A stretch of DNA of 8,231 nt from Chloroflexota bacterium (GCA_021812265.1 JAKAOI010000080.1:1-8231); one strand, 5' to 3'. Counted from the first letter of the stretch, positions 1 to 6,586 are shown. Made by a program: numbers and translations. The notes: generated by a model not told the origin, from the letters alone.

Positions 1-9
1 TTCCGATCT
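1..9 (+). other. Probable sequencing-adapter remnant (left edge)
   Basis: The first nine bases, TTCCGATCT, are identical to the 3' end of the standard Illumina adapter, which ends GCTCTTCCGATCT. A nine-base match exactly at the edge is unlikely by chance, and the right edge carries the reverse-complement remnant. Bases 1-9 are therefore probably not genomic. They add false residues to the gene fragment that runs off this edge. Confidence 0.75.
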
Positions 10-151
10 CAATCCACCGCGGGGCTTCAAAAGCCCATAAAAGTATCAGCCCTGTTATTACTGATACTGCTGTAACAGAAAGAAATCGGGTAAAAATAAA
101 AAACAAAACAAAAGGATTTGCGCTGATCTGCGCAAGAACGAAACTGCCCAC
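1..151 (-). CDS. Putative membrane protein, N-terminal fragment (runs off the left edge)
   Basis: This is an open frame of about 50 codons on the minus strand, starting at a GTG at 151 and continuing to the edge. An in-frame TAG lies two codons upstream, so GTG is the only reasonable start. A Shine-Dalgarno-like AAAGGA at 158-163 sits 6 nt before it. The translation begins M-G-S-F-V-L-A-Q and is strongly hydrophobic (FVLFFIFTRF, then VTAVSVITGLILLWAF), consistent with one or two membrane helices. The last three residues (E-I-G) come from the probable adapter bases and should be ignored. I do not recognise the family. Repeat copy 1 lies upstream and could contain its promoter. The alternative is that this is non-coding: the strand also carries a hairpin followed by a T-rich run (see the terminator candidate at 93-135). 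Confidence 0.45.
   Translation of the reverse strand, partial: MGSFVLAQISANPFVLFFIFTRFLSVTAVSVITGLILLWAFEAPRWIEIG
93..135 (-). terminator. Terminator-like hairpin with T-rich tail (weak candidate)
   Basis: On the minus strand TTGCGC (135-130) pairs with GCGCAA (123-118) across a six-base loop. After four bases a T-rich stretch follows, broken by single G and A bases. It could end transcripts coming from the 335-residue membrane protein gene. It also lies inside the putative gene fragment at 1-151, so both calls cannot easily be fully right unless it acts as an attenuator. The U tract starts four bases after the stem, which is not ideal. Confidence 0.25.
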
Positions 152-239
152 AACCTATCCTTTCAAGCCTAACTGCAAAACTTCACAACAAAAAGTTTAT
201 GAAAAAATTCCAGCGCGCGAACCGCCGCAAAATAGTTCG

Positions 240-268
240 ATCTTATATACTTAGGACTTTCGCTGCAA
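240..268 (-). promoter_or_regulatory. Possible outward promoter at the edge of repeat copy 1
   Basis: On the minus strand TTGCAG (268-263, inside the repeat end) is followed after 17 bp by TAAGAT (245-240, just outside it). The arrangement would read outward towards the fragment at 1-151. Both boxes are only four to five of six consensus bases, so this is a weak candidate. Confidence 0.2.
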
Positions 269-390
269 CATGGAACATCGGGGATGTACAAGGGGCGGCG
301 CCCCTTGTACGGGATTCTGAGGTGTCCCCAGACCTCCCTTTATTGCAGATACGAGAACCTATACGCTTCTCTTTCAAGCGAACGTCCTAA
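251..390 (-). repeat. MITE-like structured repeat, copy 1 (140 bp, complete)
   Basis: Read on the minus strand, this matches 7071-7198 on the plus strand: 106 of 114 bases without gaps from the TTAGGAC end, then a 12-base segment absent from copy 2, then a related end. Its ends are imperfect 14-base terminal inverted repeats, TTAGGACTTTCGCT at 251-264 against the complement of 377-390, with one mismatch. Inside are two adjacent hairpins. The one at 286-310 is a perfect 11-bp stem (GTACAAGGGGC) with a three-base loop. The one at 311-338 has a 7-bp inner stem and a 4-bp outer stem. The TA next to each GGAC end could be a TA target duplication of the IS630/Tc1 type, but this is inference. No transposase is present. 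The repeat lies 32 bp after the stop of the membrane protein gene. Confidence 0.85.
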
Positions 391-422
391 TATTATTTGT
401 TTGTCCCAAAAAACTATATGAT

Positions 423-1430
423 TTAATTATACCGCAGCAAACTGCGCCGTAACAGGATAGCCATCAAAAGGAGGGCAGGAATGGTAATAAATGGCTCAAA
501 AACATTTTTTGCAAGCGTTGCAACAATGGTTAAGATTGTAGAAATAAGGAAAACGCCTGTAATGATAGCTAAAGACTGAGAGCGCGCCCAATTTTCCGAG
601 CGGCGCCATTGCTGTATTGTGTTTCCCCACACAATAACCTGTATGACTGATATTGCTATATTTACAATTAATGCTATATATTGTTGAAATACATAAGAAT
701 ATATTGCCGGAACGAGATATAATGTAAACATATATTCTATATATACAGCAATTCCTAGCCATATGAGGGCGCGTATTGACGGAACTTTGGTAGTCGTGCG
801 CGTTTCATGCGAGACAGGAAGGTTCAAAGCGAGGAAAAACATGCTGAAAGCCAGAAAAAATACAATTATTGTTTCGGTTCGATACGTATTGTTAAAAGCG
901 GAAATTCCATTATATAGAAAGAACACGACCAGCAAGATATAGGAAAATCGTTTATTGAGGACAGGAACTTGCGCCATTTGCGGAAATAGCGCATTGAAGG
1001 CGGTAATTGGCAGAAACACGCTGAAAAATATATGAAAAATTGTTAAGTTTACTGCCCAAGCAACGTTCACGTGGCCCAAATAGCTCATTCCTACAAATTT
1101 AGTGGTATACCAAGTGTCTGCCACAACACCTTCATTAAAAAATCCAAAAGATATCCCGAATAATAACAGCGCCTGCCAACCCAGATTTCGGCGGACCATA
1201 AGATCTCGCACGAATAAGACAAACATACCGTAATATAACGCCACAAAAATCAAGTCACCCGGCTGAATGAAAATTTTTAGCGCAGACGTGCTTGAAGTTA
1301 AAATAGATTCAGGAATTAATCCAAAGATAAAAAACGCAAGGATGGCAATCAGCCAATGAAACTTGATTTTTGGGGGAGATTCAAGTGAAATCATAGTAGA
1401 GTTATTATCGGCAGTAACCGGATTATTCAT
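423..1430 (-). CDS. Polytopic integral membrane protein of unknown function (335 aa)
   Basis: The protein is complete and starts at ATG 1430, with AGGAG at 1439-1443 placed 8 nt upstream. The product is very hydrophobic, with about ten predicted membrane segments near residues 24-42, 58-76, 84-103, 122-145, 162-180, 186-204, 217-240, 248-268, 286-306 and 311-328. The N-terminal 20 residues are polar, with no cleavable signal peptide. The most distinctive stretch is at residues 92-107 (GISFGFFNEGVVADTW), where Gly, Glu100, Asp105 and Trp107 lie within or next to a helix. His120 and Trp125 follow in GHVNVAWAVN. Charged residues inside membrane segments suggest a binding or catalytic site, but I recognise no family and assign no function. 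It is 85 bp after the SepIVA-like gene, so it may be co-transcribed, though it also has a promoter candidate of its own. Confidence 0.85.
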   Translation of the reverse strand: MNNPVTADNNSTMISLESPPKIKFHWLIAILAFFIFGLIPESILTSSTSALKIFIQPGDLIFVALYYGMFVLFVRDLMVRRNLGWQALLLFGISFGFFNEGVVADTWYTTKFVGMSYLGHVNVAWAVNLTIFHIFFSVFLPITAFNALFPQMAQVPVLNKRFSYILLVVFFLYNGISAFNNTYRTETIIVFFLAFSMFFLALNLPVSHETRTTTKVPSIRALIWLGIAVYIEYMFTLYLVPAIYSYVFQQYIALIVNIAISVIQVIVWGNTIQQWRRSENWARSQSLAIITGVFLISTILTIVATLAKNVFEPFITIPALLLMAILLRRSLLRYN

Positions 1431-1468
1431 AGCGCCAACTCCTGCGTGTATAAATATATTTTGTTTAT

Positions 1469-1499
1469 ATTGTAACAGGATTGGATATTATTTCTGCAA
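1469..1499 (-). promoter_or_regulatory. Candidate promoter for the 335-residue membrane protein
   Basis: On the minus strand TACAAT (1474-1469) is preceded by TG one base upstream, giving an extended -10 element. A TTGCAG at 1499-1494 could be the -35, but the spacer is 19 bp, longer than the ideal. The -10 lies about 38 bp before the start codon. Confidence 0.35.
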
Positions 1500-1515
1500 A
1501 AACACTCTGAAAAGG

Positions 1516-2055
1516 TTAGGCAATTTCTTCTTCATTTTCATCAATATACTGATATGAACCGGAAGATGTCTCTTTAGTATAGGCTGCGCGGGCGTCTAAC
1601 AACTCTATGCCGCCGGCGGCAGTTTTTAAGATACTGTCTACTTCAGAGCGCAAGTGAACTAATTCGCGCTGAAGATTCTGCAAACTGCTGCGGGCGTATA
1701 AATCGGCGTCGAGCTTCATCTTATCGCACTCCGATTTTGTGGCGCGTTTCAGATTTTCTGATTGGCGGATTGCTTCAAGGGTAATGCTGTGTTCAGCAAT
1801 TAAGGCTTCGCGCTCAGCGCGCGCGGCAGATCGTGTAGATTCTGCTTCGGTTTTAGCTTCTTGCAATATCCGATCGCGATCTTGATAAATAAGCCTTGCG
1901 CGAGTAATTTCGCGGGGCAGCGATTGTCTGGCCTGATCGATAATCTGGATAACTTCTTGCGCTGAAACAAGAACACGAGCAGAAAACGGCACATGTCCGC
2001 CATCATTTATAATCTGTTCAATATGATCTAGAAGCTCCAGAATCTCAGATTCCAC
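1516..2055 (-). CDS. SepIVA/DivIVA-like coiled-coil protein (179 aa)
   Basis: It starts at GTG 2055. An in-frame TGA two codons upstream rules out a longer form, and the nearest Shine-Dalgarno match (AAAGG, 2068-2072) is a rather distant 12 nt away. Residues 1-50 (LLDHIEQIINDGG, then VPFSARVLVSAQEVIQIIDQ) resemble the N-terminal targeting segment of DivIVA-type proteins, especially actinobacterial SepIVA. Residues about 45-145 are a long charged helix rich in Glu, Arg, Ala and Lys, expected to form a coiled coil. The tail is acidic (DENEEEIA). Automatic annotation often labels such proteins as F0 ATP synthase subunit b, but there is no N-terminal membrane helix here. The position after coaD is also where SepIVA-like genes occur in Actinobacteria. 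A role in septation or polar envelope growth is inferred from the family. It is shorter than mycobacterial SepIVA, which has extra helical repeats. Confidence 0.75.
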   Translation of the reverse strand: MESEILELLDHIEQIINDGGHVPFSARVLVSAQEVIQIIDQARQSLPREITRARLIYQDRDRILQEAKTEAESTRSAARAEREALIAEHSITLEAIRQSENLKRATKSECDKMKLDADLYARSSLQNLQRELVHLRSEVDSILKTAAGGIELLDARAAYTKETSSGSYQYIDENEEEIA

Positions 2056-2076
2056 GTTTCAGCGCAACCTTTCTTT

Positions 2077-2085
2077 TGTGGATAA
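2077..2085 (-). promoter_or_regulatory. Isolated perfect DnaA-box sequence
   Basis: The minus strand reads TTATCCACA, the consensus DnaA box, in the 47-bp gap between coaD and the SepIVA-like gene. It is a single site. Two near matches elsewhere are scattered and do not form an origin cluster. It may be a regulatory DnaA site or chance. Confidence 0.25.
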
Positions 2086-2102
2086 ACTGCCCCATATGTA
2101 TC

Positions 2103-2621
2103 TTACACACTGGGTGATGAAAGTTTAGCCCGAATGGCGTCGGCAACCGGTTTTGTCACAAACTCTTCTACGCGCGCGCCTAATTTTGCCACTTCTTTTA
2201 CCAGCGAGGCGCTGATAAACATATGCGGTAGATCGGTAACCAGCAGCAGCACTTCAATTTCTGGCGCCAGTCTTCGGTACATGTGCGCCTGTTGAAACTC
2301 TACCTCAAAATCTGTTACGGTCCGCAGGCCGCGAACCAGCACGGTAGCTTCAACTTGCCGAGCAAACTCTGTGGTAAGGCAATCAAATGTTTGTATTTCA
2401 ATTTCTACCGGAGCGTTCATAAATTGCAGCGATTGTTTCCACAAAGCTGCGCGTTCTTCCGCTGTAAACAGCAGCGATTTTGAAGGCCGGCTAAATACGC
2501 CTATTACCAATTTATCTACAATGCGCGCGGCGCGCAACGCAATGTCTACATGGCCCAGTGTTGGTGGATCAAAGCTGCCAGGGTATATTCCTATAACCGG
2601 CCGGGATGTTTGTGCGCTCAA
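2103..2621 (-). CDS. coaD: Phosphopantetheine adenylyltransferase (172 aa)
   Basis: CoaD transfers AMP from ATP to 4'-phosphopantetheine to give dephospho-CoA, the fourth step of coenzyme A synthesis in the cytoplasm. The family motifs are present in order: GSFDPPTLGH at residues 15-24 with the nucleotidyltransferase T-x-G-H signature (21-24), PSK at 46-48 with the substrate-binding Lys48, VRGLRTVTDFEVEFQ at 96-110, and FISASLVKE at 135-143. Length matches the usual 160-170 residues. The start is TTG 2621, supported by AGGAG at 2631-2635 nine bases upstream and by an in-frame TAG just before it. Small departures from the common sequence are DPPTLGH for DPITNGH and ISAS for ISSS. The gene lies between recG and a SepIVA-like gene, as in Actinobacteria but without rsmD. 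Confidence 0.97.
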   Translation of the reverse strand: MSAQTSRPVIGIYPGSFDPPTLGHVDIALRAARIVDKLVIGVFSRPSKSLLFTAEERAALWKQSLQFMNAPVEIEIQTFDCLTTEFARQVEATVLVRGLRTVTDFEVEFQQAHMYRRLAPEIEVLLLVTDLPHMFISASLVKEVAKLGARVEEFVTKPVADAIRAKLSSPSV

Positions 2622-2630
2622 ATTTTTCTG

Positions 2631-2635
2631 CTCCT
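2631..2635 (-). promoter_or_regulatory. Ribosome binding site that fixes the TTG start of coaD
   Basis: AGGAG on the minus strand lies 9 nt before TTG at 2621. An in-frame TAG overlaps the upstream side, so no ATG or GTG start can replace the TTG without losing the conserved N-terminal YPGSFDP motif. Confidence 0.7.
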
Positions 2636-2696
2636 ATATTTCATTTTATAAGGTAATTCTGCAAAAAATGGCTATACTCGAACCATATCAGCGTGT

Positions 2697-5246
2697 TTAT
2701 TGCGGCGTAAATTGCCGCCAAAATATTGCGACGCGGTTGCGCAGCGACAGATGTTCAGGCAAATCTAACGACGGATCTTGCCGCCATAGCCGTTCCGCCG
2801 ATCCACGCGCTTGTTCCACAAGCAAGGTATCTGTTAATTGCGCCACACGCAGTTCCGGCGCGCCGCTTTGGCGCACACCAAAAAACTCACCGGGGCCGCG
2901 CAGCCGCAGATCTTCTTCCGCAAGTTTAAATCCGTCGGTTGTGCGTTCAATAACGGCTAAGCGTTCCCGGGCAACTGCCCCTGCTGATGCGCTGAGCAGA
3001 TAACAATATGATTGATCGCCGCCGCGGCCTACCCGTCCGCGGAATTGGTGCAATTGCGCCAAGCCGAATCTATCCGCGTCTTCAATAATAATCATTGTAG
3101 CGTTGGGCACGTCTACACCCACTTCCACTACGGAAGTGGCGACTAAAATATCCGTTTCGCCGTCACGGAATTTACGCATGGCGGAATCTTTATCAGACGG
3201 TTTCAGCGCGCCATGCGCCAAACCAAGCCGGAAATGCGGAAACACATCCGAACGCAACCTATCATATTCGGCGGTTGCCGCCTTAGCTTCCAAAGATTCC
3301 GATTCTTCAATCAATGGACAAATAATATATCCTTGCTTGCCATGCCCGACTTCAATTGCCATTTGCTGATACGCTTCTTCACGCCGCGATCCGGATCGCC
3401 ATCTGGTAATAATAGGTTTGCGTCCCAATGGCATTTCATCAATCACCGATACATCCAAATCGCCATAAACTGTCAGCGCAAGGGTTCGGGGAATTGGTGT
3501 CGCCGTCATAACTAACAGATGCGGTGTGCGTTCGTTGCCTTTTTTTCGCAGCGCTTCGCGTTGTTCCACTCCGAACCGGTGTTGTTCATCAACTATTACT
3601 AAGCCTAATTGGGCAAATGTAACGCCATCCTGAATTAATGCGTGCGTTCCGGCAATAATACGCGCCGCGCCGCTTTCAATAGCCGCCAAGGTTTCATTCC
3701 GCTGTTTTATTCCCATATTTCCAGTCAGTTGAAACACTTCTATACCAAATGGCGCAAACATTTTTTGTAAAGATTTTGCATGCTGTTCCGCCAGTATTTC
3801 TGTCGGCGCCATAATTGCCGACTGCATGCCGTTTCGCGCGCACGCCATCATTGCCGCCGCGGCTACAGCTGTTTTTCCGGATCCTACGTCACCTTGCAAC
3901 AATCTGCACATTGGCGTGGCTGTATCCATATCATGCAAAATCTCATTGATGACTCTTTTTTGCGCAGAGGTAAACGCAAAGGGCAGCGATTTTTCAAAAC
4001 ACTGTTCACCGATAGCGCTGCCGCCCCACAATCCATCAGAAAAATGCGCGGGTGGTGTTTCAGCGGCAGTATGTATTGGCGCAGGAATATCTTTGAATAT
4101 TCTCCATGGCTCACAAAATAATTTAGGCGCGCGTTCCGGCTGCTGCCACGCACCTTTTTGCGCAATCATGCCAATTTCCAAGATAAACAGTTCATCGAAA
4201 CCCAAACGGTGTCTTGCCAGCGTTAGCGATTCCTGATCTGCGGGATAATGATAATTTGCCAGCGCCCATTGAATGGACGGCAATTTCAGCGGTTTTGTAA
4301 TTGTTTCTGGCAGATATTCCGTAATCAGCGGCGCATATTTATCCGTAACAAATTTGGTAATACGCCGGATTTGTTTAGCGGTTACGCCCTCGGTTAGTGG
4401 GTATACCGGCACGATTCTGCCGGTATTCAGCGGGTCATTTTTATCAACAATTTCATATGTTTTTACGGTAAAATGAACAGTGGATCCATATCTTTCTTTG
4501 ATACCGGTTAAAATAATTTGTTCTCCCGGTTTCAAAAGTTTATTTAAAAACGGCTGATTAAACCATACTGCCCGAATCGAGCTTGTTCCATCAGATACAC
4601 GCGCAACAGTGCGGGTTACTTTACTGTGCGGCGCGCGAATATTCTCTACTTCCCATACCAGTGTCATTATGGTTGCCAGCGTTCCATACTCCAAATCGCT
4701 CACAGGTGTTATAGCGGTATAATCTACGTGTTCCCTCGGCAGATAGTAGAGTACATCTTGTGCGGTAAACAATCCCAATTTCTCTAATTTATCGGCCATG
4801 GATGGCCCAACACCGGGAATAGAAGTTACCGGGCTGCGCAGCAAATATTCGGCGTCTGGCGGTTTTGCCTGTGTCGTCGCAGCCTGATGAGCGTATTCGA
4901 CAGAACGCTTGGCAACTGGCGGCGCTATGGCAGAGTGATCGCTGGAAACAGTTGTTTTAGTGGCTGACTGCTTTATTGGAACGGCAGCGGTGTCTGGGAA
5001 TTTCTCATCTTCCAGCAACGTAAGCGCCGCGCGGACGGTTGCGGCGCGCTGCATTGGATCTAATTTTCGGTAGTTGGCAAACATTGTTTGCAATCTTTGC
5101 GCAAAAACATGCGGCTGAACTTGGGTTTCGGCCGCCCAATTTTGAAAAAATAGCGCTAAGCCGCCGGGTTTTACTGCAGCGTCTTGATGATTTGTGCGTT
5201 GTTCATGCAGCAGAATTTTCTTTGCTCGTTCCGCAAGCGCATCCAT
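2697..5246 (-). CDS. recG: ATP-dependent DNA helicase RecG (849 aa)
   Basis: RecG is a superfamily 2 double-strand DNA translocase that reverses stalled replication forks and processes branched recombination intermediates. The sequence shows a helix-hairpin-helix-like segment (SIPGVGPSMADKLEKLGL, 142-159) leading into the wedge/OB domain (about 160-310), then two helicase lobes. Walker A is GDVGSGKT (452-459), motif II DEQH (553-556), motif III TATPIPR (581-587), motif V TSVVEVGVDVP (704-714) and motif VI QLHQFRGRVGRG (731-742). The TRG translocation region follows at about 768-803. Residues 1-135 are an extra N-terminal part ending in a low-complexity linker, which makes the protein longer than E. 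coli RecG (693 aa). Chloroflexota enzymes carry such an extension. ATG 5246 has AGGAG 10 nt upstream. All catalytic motifs are intact. Confidence 0.98.
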   Translation of the reverse strand: MDALAERAKKILLHEQRTNHQDAAVKPGGLALFFQNWAAETQVQPHVFAQRLQTMFANYRKLDPMQRAATVRAALTLLEDEKFPDTAAVPIKQSATKTTVSSDHSAIAPPVAKRSVEYAHQAATTQAKPPDAEYLLRSPVTSIPGVGPSMADKLEKLGLFTAQDVLYYLPREHVDYTAITPVSDLEYGTLATIMTLVWEVENIRAPHSKVTRTVARVSDGTSSIRAVWFNQPFLNKLLKPGEQIILTGIKERYGSTVHFTVKTYEIVDKNDPLNTGRIVPVYPLTEGVTAKQIRRITKFVTDKYAPLITEYLPETITKPLKLPSIQWALANYHYPADQESLTLARHRLGFDELFILEIGMIAQKGAWQQPERAPKLFCEPWRIFKDIPAPIHTAAETPPAHFSDGLWGGSAIGEQCFEKSLPFAFTSAQKRVINEILHDMDTATPMCRLLQGDVGSGKTAVAAAAMMACARNGMQSAIMAPTEILAEQHAKSLQKMFAPFGIEVFQLTGNMGIKQRNETLAAIESGAARIIAGTHALIQDGVTFAQLGLVIVDEQHRFGVEQREALRKKGNERTPHLLVMTATPIPRTLALTVYGDLDVSVIDEMPLGRKPIITRWRSGSRREEAYQQMAIEVGHGKQGYIICPLIEESESLEAKAATAEYDRLRSDVFPHFRLGLAHGALKPSDKDSAMRKFRDGETDILVATSVVEVGVDVPNATMIIIEDADRFGLAQLHQFRGRVGRGGDQSYCYLLSASAGAVARERLAVIERTTDGFKLAEEDLRLRGPGEFFGVRQSGAPELRVAQLTDTLLVEQARGSAERLWRQDPSLDLPEHLSLRNRVAIFWRQFTPQ

Positions 5247-5287
5247 TAAAAAAATTCTCCTGTATTTTTAATCTTGTTCACATCTAT

Positions 5288-5319
5288 ATTGTATCTTATT
5301 TGGTGGTGTATCAGGTCAA
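5288..5319 (-). promoter_or_regulatory. Candidate promoter for the recG-coaD operon
   Basis: On the minus strand TTGACC (5319-5314, five of six -35 bases) and TACAAT (5293-5288, five of six -10 bases) lie upstream of recG. The spacer is 20 bp, longer than normal, so a different -10 register is possible. The position, about 40 bp before the start codon, is reasonable. Confidence 0.35.
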
Positions 5320-5373
5320 TATGAAGGAATGCCTGTTAGTAGGAGCCGCTGAATGACTGTTTGCCTATTGCTG

Positions 5374-5389
5374 AAACGCAGAGACTGCG
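5374..5389 (-). terminator. Weak stem-loop after the aldolase-like gene
   Basis: CGCAG, loop TCT, CTGCG on the minus strand is followed by only three T bases. It lies 37 bp downstream of the aldolase-like stop codon and before the recG promoter candidate, a sensible place for a terminator. The stem is only 5 bp and the T tract is poor. Confidence 0.25.
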
Positions 5390-5425
5390 CCGGCGTAAAG
5401 GCAAGGGTAAAACACACGTACTGTA

Positions 5426-6406
5426 TCAGCGAATCCATTCATCTAGGGAACCATGATTGGTGACAGGACGTGAATCCCAAGGCTTGAATTCATCATCATT
5501 GTTTTGTTCTGCTTCAGAATAATTTGGATCTTGCTGAGGCTGCTGTTCCGGAATATTGTGCGAGCTTCTCTGCTGAGACTTACCTGATTGAGATTTACCG
5601 GGTTGGGATTGCGCTGAGATATTTGGCTGAGAGATGGGTTGCTGATAGGCGGCAGGATAAACTTGCTGCGGCTGCGGCGCATATTCCGGCGCAGAGGGAT
5701 AATAGTTTACTGGCGGATAATTTTGTTGGTAGCTTTGCTGGGGAATATATTTTGGCGGCCGGCCGGCTTGTTCCCATGATATTGCGTACTCAACAAAATA
5801 TCTGGCGATTCGGGAAATTTGCTCCCATTCGCATTGTTCAATCAACGCGCGTGGAGTTAGGGTGGTGTCTAAAGATAGCGCGCGAACAGGTAAAGCAAGA
5901 TAATCTGCGAGGTTATCCACTGAAACGCCGCCGGAAATAATGAGATTTAAGCCGGAAAATTTACGAAGTAAATCATGAATATATTGCGCGCCGCCAAACG
6001 CTGACGCAGGGAAAAGCCTTACGGTATCCGAGCCGTATCGGATAGCGGTAAATATTTCGGTTGGAGTAAGCGCGCTGAGCATAACTGGGGTTCCGGCTTC
6101 AACACCGGCTGAAAAAACACTGGGGAAAACACCGGGCACAGAAATAAATCTGGCGCCGGCAGCTGTTGCATTGACGGCTTGATCTTCTGTGATAACGGTT
6201 CCGGCGCCGGCAATAACATCTGTTTGCATAGCGTAATGACGAAGAAGCTCTTCAAACCCTGGAATTTGATTGGAAATTTCAAAAACAGTAATACCGCCGC
6301 GGCGCAATGCTTCTATAACGTTGAGCGCTTGCTGGGCAGTATCAGCCTGAATTTCAGCGATATAACGGCGGCGGCTGATTAACGCAAACAGTTCTTGAGG
6401 CAGCAT
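5426..6406 (-). CDS. KDPG-aldolase-like protein with disordered Pro/Gln/Tyr-rich tail; Schiff-base Lys replaced by Arg (326 aa)
   Basis: Residues 1-210 follow the KDPG/KHG aldolase (Eda) fold, a TIM barrel that normally cleaves 2-keto-3-deoxy-6-phosphogluconate. Landmarks are GGITVFEIS (37-45) with the catalytic-type Glu43, GAGTVITEDQ (67-76), FPASAFGG (132-139) and SGGVSVDNLADYLAL (158-172). The family's Schiff-base lysine lies just before the F-F-P-A motif (Lys133 in E. coli). Here the segment reads VRLFPAS, with Arg130 (codon AGG) in its place. The Arg of the usual T-L-R-T substrate motif is also missing (ISNQ). So the class I aldolase reaction is probably lost or changed. Residues 217-326 are a low-complexity tail rich in Pro, Gln, Tyr and Ser, ending in acidic segments and DEWIR. 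ATG 6406 has a strong AAAGGAGG at 6414-6421, 7 nt upstream. It appears to be a single-gene unit. The real role is unknown. Confidence 0.8.
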   Translation of the reverse strand: MLPQELFALISRRRYIAEIQADTAQQALNVIEALRRGGITVFEISNQIPGFEELLRHYAMQTDVIAGAGTVITEDQAVNATAAGARFISVPGVFPSVFSAGVEAGTPVMLSALTPTEIFTAIRYGSDTVRLFPASAFGGAQYIHDLLRKFSGLNLIISGGVSVDNLADYLALPVRALSLDTTLTPRALIEQCEWEQISRIARYFVEYAISWEQAGRPPKYIPQQSYQQNYPPVNYYPSAPEYAPQPQQVYPAAYQQPISQPNISAQSQPGKSQSGKSQQRSSHNIPEQQPQQDPNYSEAEQNNDDEFKPWDSRPVTNHGSLDEWIR

Positions 6407-6462
6407 TATTTTGCCTCCTTTTACATTTTTGAGTTACATATGCCTGCAGTATCTATCGGTTT

Positions 6463-6468
6463 ATAATA
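6463..6468 (-). promoter_or_regulatory. Candidate -10 element for the aldolase-like gene
   Basis: TATTAT on the minus strand is a five-of-six -10 match about 57 bp before the ATG at 6406. No good -35 box lies 16-18 bp upstream, so the call is tentative. The rest of the 180-bp gap (6407-6586) shows no further gene and no clear terminator. Confidence 0.25.
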
Positions 6469-6586
6469 CATTGGGCTTTTACAGGACGGAACTTATCGGG
6501 AACTCACACGCCCTTATTGGCGCAAGGCAAGATACATTTTTGCATGGATGCGCGAAAGTTCTATAAACATGTTTCAGCAAAAAAAA

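Noticed and set aside
199..390. Plus-strand frame of 63 codons (MKKFQRANRR...)
   Set aside because: It has no Shine-Dalgarno sequence, and two thirds of it is repeat copy 1, whose hairpins and terminal repeats explain the sequence. It ends exactly at the repeat end.
251..390. CRISPR or tandem-repeat array
   Set aside because: There are only two copies, 6.7 kb apart and inverted. No regularly spaced short direct repeats were seen anywhere in the window.
1516..2055. F0F1 ATP synthase subunit b
   Set aside because: The helical, charged composition invites this label, but there is no N-terminal membrane segment and no other atp gene nearby. The N-terminal motif and position after coaD fit a SepIVA/DivIVA-like protein.
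2371..3003. Plus-strand frame of 210 codons
   Set aside because: It is antisense to the well-supported coaD and the 3' part of recG, has a Cys/Arg/Ser-rich composition without family motifs, and has no ribosome binding site. It is a shadow frame.
5524..5940. Plus-strand frame of 138 codons
   Set aside because: It is antisense to the aldolase-like gene and its low-complexity tail. The repetitive codons suppress stops on the other strand.
6514..6570. Possible 18-codon peptide (MFIELSRIHAK...) in the gap before the aldolase-like gene
   Set aside because: There is no ribosome binding site, and the length is within chance. No attenuation-type codon run was seen.
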